A DNA stretch of 64,000 nucleotides from the NCBI GenBank assembly GCA_036510655.1, contig DATCDQ010000077.1:1-64000 (forward strand), in the 5' to 3' direction. Source of the stretch: Rathayibacter_A sp036510655. GTDB lineage: Bacteria; Actinomycetota; Actinomycetes; Actinomycetales; Microbacteriaceae. The position numbers were made by a program, and so were the translations under genes. Positions within the stretch are counted from its first letter, which is position 1, and the number at the start of each line of letters is the position of its first letter. The notes under the pieces are model-generated. The model was not told the origin of the DNA. It saw nothing but the letters and a program-made list of their open reading frames with translations, and did not search any database. Shown here in pieces: positions 15,706 through 24,382 of the stretch.

Positions 15706-16509
15706 ATGAGCGAGTCCTCCGCAGAGCCCCAACCGCGCATCCTGACCGAACGACGTGGGCACGTCTTTTTGATCGGTTTCAATCGCCCGGAAAAACGCAA
15801 TGCCGCGGACTTCCGCATGTTGCAAGAGTTGAGCCTTGCCTACGGCGAGCTCGAACGTGACCCCGAGTTGCGGGTCGGCCTGGTGTACGCGGTCGGTGAC
15901 CACTTCACCGGCGGCCTCGACCTCGCGGATGTCGCTGCGCGAATCGGCCAGGACGGCATCGACATGGTGCCGGCCGGTGGCATCAATCCCTGGCAGGTCG
16001 ACGGCGTCCTGCTGAGCAAGCCGGTCGTGATCGCCGTTCAGGGCACCTGCCTGACGCTGGGCATCGAACTGATCCTCGCCAGCGACGTCGCGGTCGCTGC
16101 TGCTTCGACACGGTTCGGACAGGTTGAAGTCAGCCGCGGCATCCTGCCGTTCGGCGGGGCGACGCTCCGCTTCCCTCGCGCCGTCGGCTGGGGCAGCGCG
16201 ATGCGGTGGATACTGACCGGCGAACTGTTCGACACGACCGAGGCGCATCGGATCGGACTCGTGCAGGAGGTCGTGCCGGACGGAGACCAGTTCGACACCG
16301 CCCTTGCGATCGCAGAGCGCATCGCCGCACAGGCACCGCTGGCTGTGCAGGCTGCCCTGGCGAACGCGAAGCGTGCTGTGCGCGATGGCGACGCTGCAGC
16401 GGAGGCGGAGCTGCAGCCGACGCTCGTGCGACTGGCCGCCAGCGAGGATGCCGCCATCGGCATGCGCGCATTCCTCACCCGCAGCGCGCCCGAGTTCGTG
16501 GGCCGCTGA
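15706..16509 (+). CDS. Enoyl-CoA hydratase/isomerase (crotonase) family protein
   Basis: A 267-residue crotonase-fold protein. GFNRPEKRNAADFRML near residues 24-39 is the CoA-binding start, GDHFTGGLDL is the first oxyanion-hole segment, and AVQGTCLTLGIELILASDVAVA the second. The glutamates that activate water in true enoyl-CoA hydratases fall where this protein has EVSRGILPFGG, so a Glu is present at one of the two positions only, and the exact reaction (hydratase, isomerase or other acyl-CoA chemistry) is open. Nine bases separate it from the arginase-family gene, indicating co-transcription. Confidence 0.85.
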   Translation: MSESSAEPQPRILTERRGHVFLIGFNRPEKRNAADFRMLQELSLAYGELERDPELRVGLVYAVGDHFTGGLDLADVAARIGQDGIDMVPAGGINPWQVDGVLLSKPVVIAVQGTCLTLGIELILASDVAVAAASTRFGQVEVSRGILPFGGATLRFPRAVGWGSAMRWILTGELFDTTEAHRIGLVQEVVPDGDQFDTALAIAERIAAQAPLAVQAALANAKRAVRDGDAAAEAELQPTLVRLAASEDAAIGMRAFLTRSAPEFVGR

Positions 16510-16574
16510 CCGCGCACGCTCCATCGAGTCGGGACGAGGGAGCCGCGGGGCCATCCGGGGCATAGGCTTTCGAC

Positions 16575-18050
16575 ATGACTGACAGCGAGTATGACGTCAT
16601 CGTGATCGGGGCCGGCGCGATCGGTGAGAACGTTGCCGATCGAGCGGTTCAGGGTGGAATGAAGACACTCATCGTCGAGGCGGAACTGGTCGGCGGCGAG
16701 TGTTCGTACTGGGCCTGCATGCCGTCGAAGGCACTCCTGCGCAGTGCGGCACTGCTGCGCGCAGCGCGTAAGGTCGGCGGCGTGCGTGAGACTATCACCG
16801 GCGAGCTCGATGTTGCGGCGGTTCTGCAGCGACGCAATGCGATCACCAGCAACTGGAAAGACGACGGCCAGGTCGACTGGCTGACCGGTGCCGGCATCGA
16901 CCTGCTCCGTGGGCATGCGCGCATCACCGCCCCGCGCGAACTCGCAGTCACCGGCGCTGACGGATCAACGACGGTCGTGCGCGCCCGCCATGCCGTCGCA
17001 CTGTGCACGGGCTCAATGTCGATGCTGCCTGACACACCAGGACTCGCGGATGTCGCCCCCTGGACCAGTAAGGACGCAACGAGCGCACAGACGGCTCCGG
17101 CATCGCTCGCGATCATCGGCGGCGGAGTCGTCGCGGTTGAAATGGCGACCGCGTACGCGGGGTTCGGCACCCGAGTCGAACTGATCTCGCGGAGCGGACT
17201 CCTCGGCAACCAGGAGCCGTTCGCGGGCGAACTGGTTCGCACGTCATTGGAGGATTTGGGCGTGTCGCTGCACCTGAATCGGACTGTGACACTCGCACGC
17301 AGAGCGGCTTCGGGAGCTGCAGGCGCGGGCAACGTCGAGTTGACCCTGAGCGACGGCCAGACCATCTCGACCGAAGAGGTTCTCGTCGCGACCGGTCGCG
17401 TCCCTGCAACGCTCGAGCTGGGACTTGAGACGATCGGCCTGACTCCCGGCGACTGGCTGCACGTGGACGACACGATGCTCGTCTCTCACCCCGGTCCGGG
17501 CCATGCCGACGATGCGCTCGCGGGCGACTGGCTCTACGCCGCCGGCGACGTCAACCATCGCGTGCTGCTCACGCATCAGGGCAAATACCAGGCCCGCATC
17601 GCCGGCGACGCGATCGCGGCGCGCGCGAAAGGCAGAACCCTGCCCACTGCGCCGTGGAGCACCTACGTTGCAACAGCCGATCACACCGCAGTACCGCAGG
17701 TGACGTTCACCGACCCGGAGGTCGCATCCGTCGGTCTGACCGCCGCGAGTGCGCAGAAGGCGGGCTATCGCATCCGCGTCGTGGATTATCCGATCAGCGG
17801 TGTTGCCGGGGCGAGCATCAACGCCGATGGCTATGTCGGCCAGGCGCGAATGATCGTCGATGAGGATCGCACTGTGCTGCTCGGCGCGACCTTCGTCGGG
17901 GCGGATGTCGGTGAGCTGCTTCACTCTGCGACCATCGCGATCGTCGGCGAGGTTCCGCTCGCCCGACTGTGGCACGCGGTGCCGTCGTATCCCACACTGA
18001 GCGAAGTGTGGTTGCGACTCCTCGAAACGTATGGAAGGCCAACCGAATAA
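16575..18050 (+). CDS. FAD-dependent pyridine nucleotide-disulfide oxidoreductase
   Basis: A 491-residue flavoprotein of the lipoamide dehydrogenase/mercuric reductase class. VIVIGAGAIGENVADRA binds FAD; GGECSYWACMPSK contains the redox-active disulfide C43-C48 with the four-residue spacing of the class; SLAIIGGGVVAVEMA (near 176) binds NAD(P); WLYAAGDVNH is the second FAD motif. The dimerisation domain lacks the C-terminal His-Glu pair in its usual form (WHAVPSYPTLSEVWL keeps HAVPSYPT with the His and downstream Glu), so dihydrolipoamide-like catalysis is possible. The real acceptor is unknown. The gene overlaps the following small gene by 20 bases. Confidence 0.85.
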   Translation: MTDSEYDVIVIGAGAIGENVADRAVQGGMKTLIVEAELVGGECSYWACMPSKALLRSAALLRAARKVGGVRETITGELDVAAVLQRRNAITSNWKDDGQVDWLTGAGIDLLRGHARITAPRELAVTGADGSTTVVRARHAVALCTGSMSMLPDTPGLADVAPWTSKDATSAQTAPASLAIIGGGVVAVEMATAYAGFGTRVELISRSGLLGNQEPFAGELVRTSLEDLGVSLHLNRTVTLARRAASGAAGAGNVELTLSDGQTISTEEVLVATGRVPATLELGLETIGLTPGDWLHVDDTMLVSHPGPGHADDALAGDWLYAAGDVNHRVLLTHQGKYQARIAGDAIAARAKGRTLPTAPWSTYVATADHTAVPQVTFTDPEVASVGLTAASAQKAGYRIRVVDYPISGVAGASINADGYVGQARMIVDEDRTVLLGATFVGADVGELLHSATIAIVGEVPLARLWHAVPSYPTLSEVWLRLLETYGRPTE

Positions 18051-18417
18051 CGTGCGTGGCATCACAGCGCTCATTCTCAACTCGCCGCTCAGCGCTGCCG
18101 GATATGCGTACGCGACGGCCGTCGGCCTGGTCTGGGGTTTCATCTGGAGCACCGGGCGGATCGAACGTCGCGAGGGCCTGTTCGTCTTCCGCGGCATGCC
18201 GAAATGGACGTTCGGTCGCGGGGGTTCCTGCGTCGGCGGGTGTTATCTGACGCACGAAAACGTGACGGACGAGATCCTCGAGCACGAAGCAGTGCACAAA
18301 CGGCAATGGCAGCGCTACGGCATGTTGATGCCGGTGCTGTATCTCGTCGCCGGGCGCGACCCGCTGAAAAACCGGTTCGAGATCGAGGCGGGCTTGCAGA
18401 AAGGCGGCTATGTATGA
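18031..18417 (+). CDS. Small protein with membrane helix and HEAVH motif
   Basis: A 128-residue protein not assigned to a named family. An N-terminal hydrophobic stretch (about 18-40, AAGYAYATAVGLVWGFIW) is followed by a basic region and a Gly/Cys segment (GRGGSCVGGCYLTHENV), then EILEHEAVHKRQWQRYG. HEAVH has the HExxH form of zinc peptidases, and similar small actinobacterial proteins carry it, but no third ligand is obvious and activity is unproven. It starts inside the end of the oxidoreductase gene (20-bp overlap) and its stop overlaps the next ATG (ATGA), so three genes are tightly coupled. Confidence 0.65.
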   Translation: MEGQPNNVRGITALILNSPLSAAGYAYATAVGLVWGFIWSTGRIERREGLFVFRGMPKWTFGRGGSCVGGCYLTHENVTDEILEHEAVHKRQWQRYGMLMPVLYLVAGRDPLKNRFEIEAGLQKGGYV

Positions 18418-19262
18418 CCGATCACACGTCGACGATCGTGTTGACGGGAGCAAGTTCCGGAATCGGGGCAGTCGCGGCCGTGGCACTGGCAGGACAGGGC
18501 GCTCACGTGGCCGTCGTCGGCCGCAACGCGGACCGCACCAAGGCCATCGCCGCGCGCATCGGCGGTGAGGCGTACCTCGCGGACTTCGATCATCTGGATG
18601 ACGTGCGCGCCCTCGCCGAGGCGCTCCTCACGCGCTACGATCGCATCGATGTGCTGGCGAACAATGCTGGCGGTCTGGTCTCCACACGCGCGATGACCGT
18701 CGACGGCCACGAACGCACGATCCAATCGAACCACCTGGCCCCGTTCCTGCTCACGAATCTGCTGCTCCCACGGCTGATCGAATCGGCGACGGATGCCCCG
18801 GTGCGCGTCGTCTCGACGGCCAGCATGGCCAACCTTTTCGCACAGTTGAGGCTGGACGACCTCGACTGGCAGGCGCGCCCATGGCTGGGCGGCTGGCGAG
18901 CATACGGCACGTCGAAGCTCGCCGACATCCTGTTCGTCAGAGAACTGGCCGAGCGCACAACAGGAACCGGCATCCGCGCGTACTCATTCCATCCCGGCAC
19001 CGTCGTCACGGGGTTCGGAGCGACCTCGCCGCTGGTCAAAGTCGGACATGTGGTCACCCGCGGCCACTACGGGATCAGCCCGGCGCACGGCGCGGAGCCG
19101 CTGATTGCGCTGGCCGGCAGCGCACCGATCGGCGCTCCGAGCGGCACGTACTTCGACCGGTTGACCCCGGGAGGACGGGTGAATCATCAGGCGCGGGATC
19201 CGCAGGTCGCCCGAGATTTGTGGGCGGTCTCCGCTCGCTTAGTTGGGCTCAGCCCACACTGA
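18414..19262 (+). CDS. Short-chain dehydrogenase/reductase
   Basis: A 282-residue classical-type SDR. TIVLTGASSGIGAVAA (about 7-22) binds the dinucleotide, VVGRNADR with Arg after the second strand favours NADP, VLANNAGG is the NNAG motif, STAS supplies the catalytic Ser, and YGTSK (Tyr-x-x-x-Lys) the acid-base pair. The region around WQARPWLGGWRAYGTSK resembles retinol-dehydrogenase-like SDRs. Substrate is unknown. The ATG overlaps the previous stop by four bases, so this is the last gene of the coupled set beginning with the flavoprotein. Confidence 0.87.
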   Translation: MTDHTSTIVLTGASSGIGAVAAVALAGQGAHVAVVGRNADRTKAIAARIGGEAYLADFDHLDDVRALAEALLTRYDRIDVLANNAGGLVSTRAMTVDGHERTIQSNHLAPFLLTNLLLPRLIESATDAPVRVVSTASMANLFAQLRLDDLDWQARPWLGGWRAYGTSKLADILFVRELAERTTGTGIRAYSFHPGTVVTGFGATSPLVKVGHVVTRGHYGISPAHGAEPLIALAGSAPIGAPSGTYFDRLTPGGRVNHQARDPQVARDLWAVSARLVGLSPH

Positions 19263-19329
19263 CGGCACGCATGCGCTCGGGCCGAGACGCGTCAGAGAGG
19301 GCCGGAAAGCTTCAGCGGGGCCGGAAGCG

Positions 19330-19794
19330 TCAGCGGGAGCCGGATAGCCCGAATGCGCTCGGCGTCGCAATCGAGGAGACGGGCATGGCGACATCCTCGA
19401 CGAGGTGCTCGTAGATGCCCGCGACGGCACGGTAGTCGCCGGTCAAGATCGCGTGCGTCGAGCCGGGCCCGTCGCACAGCATTTCAGCAGTCCAGGCTCG
19501 GACTGCTCGGGCGACCGCCTCCCCCGGTGCGCAGTGCGTTGCAGTGCCCGGGCGGCCGGCCCGGGCGGAACGCGGAAGCCAGGTCACGGTCATCCGCAAC
19601 GGAACGCCCAGAATGAACTCGTCCTGCGGCGTGCCGACTTCGACAAACACACGGCCGCGAGCGCACAGCGGCAACAGCGCGAGTCCGCTCTGCAGCTGGG
19701 CCAGCGACGTCTCATCACCAATGACGAGGTACTGCGCGCGGTCATCGTGATGCGCCGTGCGGCTCGTGTGCGTGGCGTGATCTGGCTCAATCAT
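19330..19794 (-). CDS. Siderophore-interacting (SIP) domain protein
   Basis: A 154-residue stand-alone SIP C-terminal domain. YLVIGDETSLAQLQSGLALL (22-41) and the LCARGRVFVEV strand are characteristic of the NAD(P)H-binding half of ferric-siderophore reductases of the ViuB/YqjH type; the N-terminal flavin-binding barrel is absent, as in several actinobacterial short versions. The ATG 19792-19794 follows GGAGG. Directly upstream lies a DtxR/IdeR-type iron box, so expression should rise under iron starvation, in keeping with a role in releasing iron from siderophores. Confidence 0.75.
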   Translation of the reverse strand: MIEPDHATHTSRTAHHDDRAQYLVIGDETSLAQLQSGLALLPLCARGRVFVEVGTPQDEFILGVPLRMTVTWLPRSARAGRPGTATHCAPGEAVARAVRAWTAEMLCDGPGSTHAILTGDYRAVAGIYEHLVEDVAMPVSSIATPSAFGLSGSR

Positions 19795-19806
19795 TTCGCC
19801 TCCAGT

Positions 19807-19825
19807 ATAGGCATGCCTTACCTAA
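19807..19825 (-). promoter_or_regulatory. DtxR/IdeR-type iron box
   Basis: On the reverse strand TTAGGTAAGGCATGCCTAT begins 31 bases before the SIP gene start. It keeps the TTAGG...GGC..GCCT symmetry of the actinobacterial iron box (consensus TTAGGTTAGSCTAACCTAA), with GGCATGCC as a perfect palindromic centre. The position between the amidase end (19861) and the SIP start fits repression by iron-loaded DtxR/IdeR. Confidence 0.7.
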
Positions 19826-19860
19826 TGATCGCGCACGGGCGGCACGGGCGTGGGCACGCC

Positions 19861-21285
19861 TCACCAGGACGCGGGGTGGCGTTCGTACCAGCGGATGCGC
19901 CGCTCCAGTTGCGCACCGAGTGCGAACAGCGTCGCCTCGCCGCCCGGGCGGCCGATCAGCTGCACCCCCATTGGCAGACCGTCCGCCGTCTGATGCACGG
20001 GAAGCACGATCGCCGGCAAGCCGGTCACATTCACCATTGAGGTGAACGGTGTGTATTGCACCTGCTGTTCGAAGTTGTGCTCGGCATCTTCGCTGTCGTA
20101 CCACCCGATCGGCCGCGGCGTCATCGCCAGGGCCGGTGTCAGCACGGCGTCGAAGCTTGCTAATTGTGCGATGAACGACCGCTCGTAGGAGGCGAGGGCC
20201 GAGAGCGCAGAGCTGAGCGTGCGAGCGCTCAGACTGCGGCCCTGCCGCACCAGCCAGCGGGTGAGCGGTTCGAGCAACTCCTCGGCCTCCCCCTCTGCGG
20301 GAATCCGAGCTGCACCGGCCTGCCAGATCGTGCGGAACGCATCTGCGTACGTGTCCTCTGCGGCCAACGCGGTCTCCTCGATGCCGTGGCCGAGAGCGGC
20401 GAACTCGGCCATGGCGATGTCGAGCGCGGCATGCGCGTCCGGTTCGATCGTGATCTCGTATGCGCCATCCCAGGCCGAGGTCGTCATCACGCCGAGTTGG
20501 AATCGGCCCTCGCCGCGCACGGCGCTGGCCAGGTACGGCTCATCGCCGCCCGGCGCACGCAGCGTGAAGTGGTGATCGATGCGACCGTGGGTGCGGGAGA
20601 TCATGCCATCGAGCAGCAGCGCGGCATCCGTCACCGTTCGCGCGAGCGGACCGTCGACGACCAGGCCGGCAAGGGAGTCGATGCCGCTGCCGGCCGGCAC
20701 AAGACCGCGCGACGGTTTCACGCCGACGAGACCGCATGCCGCGGCGGGAATACGAACGGAGCCTCCCCCGTCTGAACCCGGCGCGAACGGCAACATGCCG
20801 CTGGATACCGCAACTGCTGCGCCACCGCTGGAACCTCCGGCACCGAGCGCTGGATTCCACGGGTTACGTGCAGGCGGTGCCGCCAGCGACTCCGTGTACG
20901 ACGGCAGCCCGAATTCCGGTGCGTTGGTCTTGCCGAGGCTGATCGCGCCGGCGGCGTCCAGGGTCTGTACGATCTCATCCGTGGTGTCCGGCACGTAGCC
21001 CGCCATCAGGCGGGAGCCGAATCCGGCTGGCACGCCGGCACGCAGCCACAGGTCTTTGTCACCGAACGGCAAGCCCCACAGCACAGCGGATGTTGGAACG
21101 GATGCCGCGACGTGCGCTGCGCGTTCGCGCGCGGCATCCGCCGTCACCGTCACGAATGCGCCGAGCTCCGGATTGAATCGTTCGATGCGCGCCAGGTAGT
21201 GTTCTGTCAGCTCCAGTGGGGAGAACGTGCCTTTCTGCAGCTCCTGCCACTGTTCGAGTGCGGTGAGATCATGCAGTTCGGCCAT
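19861..21285 (-). CDS. Amidase-signature family amidohydrolase
   Basis: A 474-residue protein of the amidase signature family. LPFGDKDLW holds the catalytic lysine; the Gly/Ser stretch GAGGSSGGAAVAVSSGM carries the cis-Ser, and GSDGGGSVRIPAAACGLVGVKP contains the nucleophile Ser in GGSVRIPA. This Ser-cisSer-Lys triad hydrolyses amide bonds (for example in amides, nitrile-derived amides or GatA-type transfer). No gatB or gatC is nearby, so a GatA role is unlikely. ATG 21283-21285 gives the normal family length. It reads towards the SIP gene, but the iron box between them suggests separate control. Confidence 0.87.
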   Translation of the reverse strand: MAELHDLTALEQWQELQKGTFSPLELTEHYLARIERFNPELGAFVTVTADAARERAAHVAASVPTSAVLWGLPFGDKDLWLRAGVPAGFGSRLMAGYVPDTTDEIVQTLDAAGAISLGKTNAPEFGLPSYTESLAAPPARNPWNPALGAGGSSGGAAVAVSSGMLPFAPGSDGGGSVRIPAAACGLVGVKPSRGLVPAGSGIDSLAGLVVDGPLARTVTDAALLLDGMISRTHGRIDHHFTLRAPGGDEPYLASAVRGEGRFQLGVMTTSAWDGAYEITIEPDAHAALDIAMAEFAALGHGIEETALAAEDTYADAFRTIWQAGAARIPAEGEAEELLEPLTRWLVRQGRSLSARTLSSALSALASYERSFIAQLASFDAVLTPALAMTPRPIGWYDSEDAEHNFEQQVQYTPFTSMVNVTGLPAIVLPVHQTADGLPMGVQLIGRPGGEATLFALGAQLERRIRWYERHPASW

Positions 21286-21328
21286 GTGTCGAGCCTACGC
21301 GGCACGACACCACCGCTAGGGTGAAGCT

Positions 21329-22063
21329 GTGACGACGCCGCAGCCACCGCAGTCCGCGCAACGCCCTGAACTCCTCGGGTTTCGGCGCGCACGTCTGCCC
21401 GGGACAAGTGCATTCGCGCGACGCGTGGATCGCCTGTTGCCCGACTTCTTCGTACGCCACGGCCTCCTTCTGATCTGGCTGTGGGTGGCGATCTGGGCTG
21501 CACTCGCGCTGACGGAGGAACTGACCGACATCCCGGGCTGGGTTTTCACGGTAGCGACGATCCTGATCGTGATTCCGTCCCTGACGGCAACTGCACTCTG
21601 TCTGTGGGTGACGCCGCGCTACCAACTTCTGCAGACGGAGTCGATCCTGACGCACTTCGTGGCCCGATTCGCGGCGGTCGTCTTCGGCTTCATCGCCTGG
21701 ACGGTGTCGATCGTGATCGGCGCATCCATCTCGTCGCTGATCCAATTGCTCGGGGAGAACAAGGAGAGCCAGGTGCTCGGCAGCGGTTTCGAGCTGATGG
21801 GCGCGATCACACCCATCGTCTCGATTCTGATCTGGCTTGGGCTGATCATGCGGTGTTCGTGGTTCCTGCTGCGGTTGCGCGGATGGCGCGCGGTGCCGGC
21901 CCGCACAGAATTGCCGGACACTTTTCTGGATGCGGTGCCCCGCGTGCGGCGGTTCGTGATCACGCTGGCGCATCCCGGCGTGCTTGCCATCGCGGGCGTG
22001 TTATCGGCGATCGGCACCGTGCTCGCGGTGATCGGCCACAGCGTCATCGACATAACGCTCTGA
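21329..22063 (+). CDS. Integral membrane protein of unknown function
   Basis: A 244-residue protein with about five hydrophobic helices: roughly 46-62, 70-92, 110-132, 150-172 and 215-240. The N-terminus is cytoplasmic-looking and Arg-rich (GFRRARLPG). No transport, enzyme or signalling motif is visible. The start ATG/GTG at 21329 directly follows AGCT-rich sequence with a weak AGGGTGAAG ribosome site. It converges on an ArsR gene 25 bp downstream and diverges from the amidase gene. Confidence 0.7.
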   Translation: MTTPQPPQSAQRPELLGFRRARLPGTSAFARRVDRLLPDFFVRHGLLLIWLWVAIWAALALTEELTDIPGWVFTVATILIVIPSLTATALCLWVTPRYQLLQTESILTHFVARFAAVVFGFIAWTVSIVIGASISSLIQLLGENKESQVLGSGFELMGAITPIVSILIWLGLIMRCSWFLLRLRGWRAVPARTELPDTFLDAVPRVRRFVITLAHPGVLAIAGVLSAIGTVLAVIGHSVIDITL

Positions 22064-22088
22064 CGGGTGCGCGCACCGGCGCAGCGCT

Positions 22089-22481
22089 CTATCCGCCACT
22101 GACCGCCGTGAACCGCGGTCGGCGCGCGCGTCGCGCGGTCGGCCTCCCGGGCGCCGACGGCGCGGGCACGATGGTTCCCTCCGGCCCGATGTGCCGGAAC
22201 ATCTGCTCGATCACGGTCAGGATGTGCGGATCGTCGACCCGGTACAACTGCCGGCGGCCCTCACGTCTGGCCGCAACGATCCCTGCCGCGCGCAGCTTCG
22301 CCAACTGCTGACTGGCCGCGGGGATGGCCTGCCCGCTCAACTTCGCCAGTGTGCTGACATCGGATTCGCCCGAGGCGAGGATGACGACCAGGTTGAGCCG
22401 CGGAGCGACCGAAAGCAGATCGAACGTTGCCGCAGCGACCTCGAGTTGCGCGGCCGTGACGGAAACCGGATTGACGTCCAT
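22089..22481 (-). CDS. ArsR/SmtB-type winged-helix regulator
   Basis: A 130-residue regulator: LLSVAPRLNLVVILASGESDVSTLAKLSGQAIPAASQQLAKLRAAGIVAARREGRRQLYRV covers the winged helix-turn-helix (written here as a span, residues about 23-83). The dimerisation helix DPHILTVIEQMFRHI contains His residues at the positions used by metal sensors of the NmtR/CzrA kind, so metal or small-ligand sensing is possible. The tail is Pro/Arg-rich. ATG 22479-22481 is the likeliest start. It is divergent from the ABC transporter and probably controls the promoter between them. Confidence 0.8.
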   Translation of the reverse strand: MDVNPVSVTAAQLEVAAATFDLLSVAPRLNLVVILASGESDVSTLAKLSGQAIPAASQQLAKLRAAGIVAARREGRRQLYRVDDPHILTVIEQMFRHIGPEGTIVPAPSAPGRPTARRARRPRFTAVSGG

Positions 22482-22523
22482 GATCAGACCAGGCTTGCAC
22501 AGTCGATTCACTTGCGCAACTGG

Positions 22524-22552
22524 TTGACTATTGTTGTCGTTCGACTTATAGT
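22524..22552 (+). promoter_or_regulatory. Consensus promoter of the ABC transporter operon
   Basis: TTGACT (22524-22529) and TATAGT (22547-22552) are separated by exactly 17 bases, close to the vegetative consensus. Transcription would begin near 22559 and run 150 bases to the permease ATG. TTGCGCAA just upstream (22513-22520) is an 8-bp palindrome that might be part of a regulator site. Confidence 0.7.
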
Positions 22553-22611
22553 GGGCGAGGCCGCCGGCGCCATGCCGGTCCCGAACACGCGCAGTACCGG
22601 AGGTGAGATGC

Positions 22612-22662
22612 ATGAAGTCAGACAGTCATAGTCCGTGCATCCCACCCCGATCCCAACCGTAG
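22612..22662 (+). CDS. Possible 16-codon leader peptide
   Basis: ATG 22612 follows a near-perfect ribosome site GGAGGTGA at ideal distance and opens 16 codons (MKSDSHSPCIPPRSQP) ending at TAG 22660-22662. It lies between the promoter and the permease start, 54 bases ahead of the latter. A seven-codon alternative starts five bases earlier in another frame. Such a strong site in front of so short a frame suggests a regulatory leader, but no attenuator hairpin is evident. Confidence 0.35.
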   Translation: MKSDSHSPCIPPRSQP

Positions 22663-22716
22663 GCCGCCCGCGACAGCGCGGCCTCTGGCACTTCGCCCGT
22701 GTCCTTGGAGGCCAAC

Positions 22717-24351
22717 ATGACATTGCTGCGCCCGTTCTCGCACGAGGTCGGCATCGTGCGTGCCCGGGGGCGCCTCGCGGCCGACGTCATCGTCTTGCTG
22801 GCGGTGGTCGTCTCGTTCTACATCGTCATCTCGCTTTCGCACGGCATCCTCTCGCCGTTCACCGCACAGACCGCACCGACGACAGTGTCCACGAACCCGT
22901 GGGACCTGCCCTATTACGCCGCACGTTCGTTGTTGCGGATGTTCGTGGCATTGGCGGTGTCGGTGGCCTTCAGCCTCGTCTACGCGACCGCGGCCGCCCG
23001 GTCGCGGCGGGCGGGCGCTGTGCTGATTCCAATCCTGGACATCCTGCAGTCCGTGCCGGTGCTCGGATTCCTGTCGGTCACGCTGGCCGTCTGGCTGACG
23101 CTGTTCCCGAACAACATGCTCGGGCTGGAATGCGCGTCGATCTTTGCGATTTTCACGTCGCAGACCTGGAACATGACCTTCGCCTTCTACCAGTCGCTGA
23201 TCACTCAGCCACGCGATCTGGACGAGGCAGCCCGGCTCCTGCGGTTGACCAAATGGCAGCGGTTTTGGAACCTCGATGTCCCAGGAGGCATGATCCCGCT
23301 GGTCTGGAACGGCATGATGAGCTTCGGCGGCGGATGGTTCTTCCTCGTCGCCAGCGAGGTGATCAGCGTCAACAACAAGACCTACGCCCTGCCCGGCATC
23401 GGCAGCTACGTCGCGACCGCTGCCGATCACGGCAACATCGACCAGATCATCCTGGCCAGTGTCGTCATGGTAGTGATGGTGATCGGTGTCAACTTCTTCT
23501 TCTGGCGACCGCTGACCGCGTGGGCTGAGCGTTTTCGCAACGAGGACTCGAAAAGTGGGGCCGCTCCACGCAGCCTCGTCTTCGACGTGCTGCGTCGGTC
23601 GCGCCTGCCGCACCTGGTCGGCCTCGTGCTTCGTCCGATCGCTCACGCACTGGATGTCATCACCCGGCCTTTCGGGCTCGCGGATGTGCGGATGGGCACG
23701 AACCTTTCCCGGCGCCGAGCGGGCGACGTCGTGTTTTGGATCATCGTCGGCGCGTTCGTGGTGTGGGGCGCCACCGAGATGCTGCTCTGGACGAGCCGCA
23801 CGATTGGATTGGCCGAGTGGGCTCACGCGTTCGCGCTGGGCCTCGTCACCTTCGGCCGGGTGGTCGCACTGTTGATCGTCTCCACCCTGATCTGGGTACC
23901 GATCGGCGTCTGGATCGGCATGAACCCTCGGGTCAGCCGGTTGGCACAGCCGATCGTGCAGGTGTTCGCCAGCTTCCCCGCGAACTTCCTCTTCCCGATC
24001 GTGACCGCAGCACTCGTGGCCACCGGCATCAGCCTGAACTGGGGCGGCATTCTGCTCATGGCACTCGGAGCTCAGTGGTACATCCTGTTCAACGTGATTG
24101 CGGGCGCGAGCGCGATCCCGAACGACCTGCGCGAAGCATCCACCAACCTGCGGCTGAGCCGCCGGCTGCGCTGGCGCACGCTTATTCTGCCCGCGATCTT
24201 CTCTGCGTTCGTCACCGGCGGCATCACAGCCGCCGGCGGCGCCTGGAACGCGTCGATCGGCGTCGCCGTGATGAGCGTGTTCGTCGTCGGCGTCAACCGG
24301 CTGTTCTGGCGGCGACTGTATCGACTCGCCGAAACCGGCTTCTCATACTGA
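22717..24351 (+). CDS. ABC transporter permease, two fused permease domains
   Basis: 544 residues containing two copies of the BPD-type inner-membrane permease domain used by nitrate/sulfonate/bicarbonate importers. Copy one (about 70-270) has the EAA loop as DLDEAARLLRLTKWQRFWNL; copy two (about 350-540) has DLREASTNLRLSRRLRWRTL. Each half has about five to six helices. The fusion means one polypeptide makes the whole channel. ATG 22717 follows GGAGG; a GTG 18 bases upstream is less likely. No substrate-binding protein gene is nearby. The ATPase gene starts 31 bases downstream. Confidence 0.85.
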   Translation: MTLLRPFSHEVGIVRARGRLAADVIVLLAVVVSFYIVISLSHGILSPFTAQTAPTTVSTNPWDLPYYAARSLLRMFVALAVSVAFSLVYATAAARSRRAGAVLIPILDILQSVPVLGFLSVTLAVWLTLFPNNMLGLECASIFAIFTSQTWNMTFAFYQSLITQPRDLDEAARLLRLTKWQRFWNLDVPGGMIPLVWNGMMSFGGGWFFLVASEVISVNNKTYALPGIGSYVATAADHGNIDQIILASVVMVVMVIGVNFFFWRPLTAWAERFRNEDSKSGAAPRSLVFDVLRRSRLPHLVGLVLRPIAHALDVITRPFGLADVRMGTNLSRRRAGDVVFWIIVGAFVVWGATEMLLWTSRTIGLAEWAHAFALGLVTFGRVVALLIVSTLIWVPIGVWIGMNPRVSRLAQPIVQVFASFPANFLFPIVTAALVATGISLNWGGILLMALGAQWYILFNVIAGASAIPNDLREASTNLRLSRRLRWRTLILPAIFSAFVTGGITAAGGAWNASIGVAVMSVFVVGVNRLFWRRLYRLAETGFSY

Positions 24352-24382
24352 CCGCTGACCTGAATCCGCTGAAGGAGACACC

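Noticed and set aside
19861..21285. GatA subunit of the tRNA amidotransferase
   Set aside because: No gatC or gatB nearby and the sequence looks like a general amidase.
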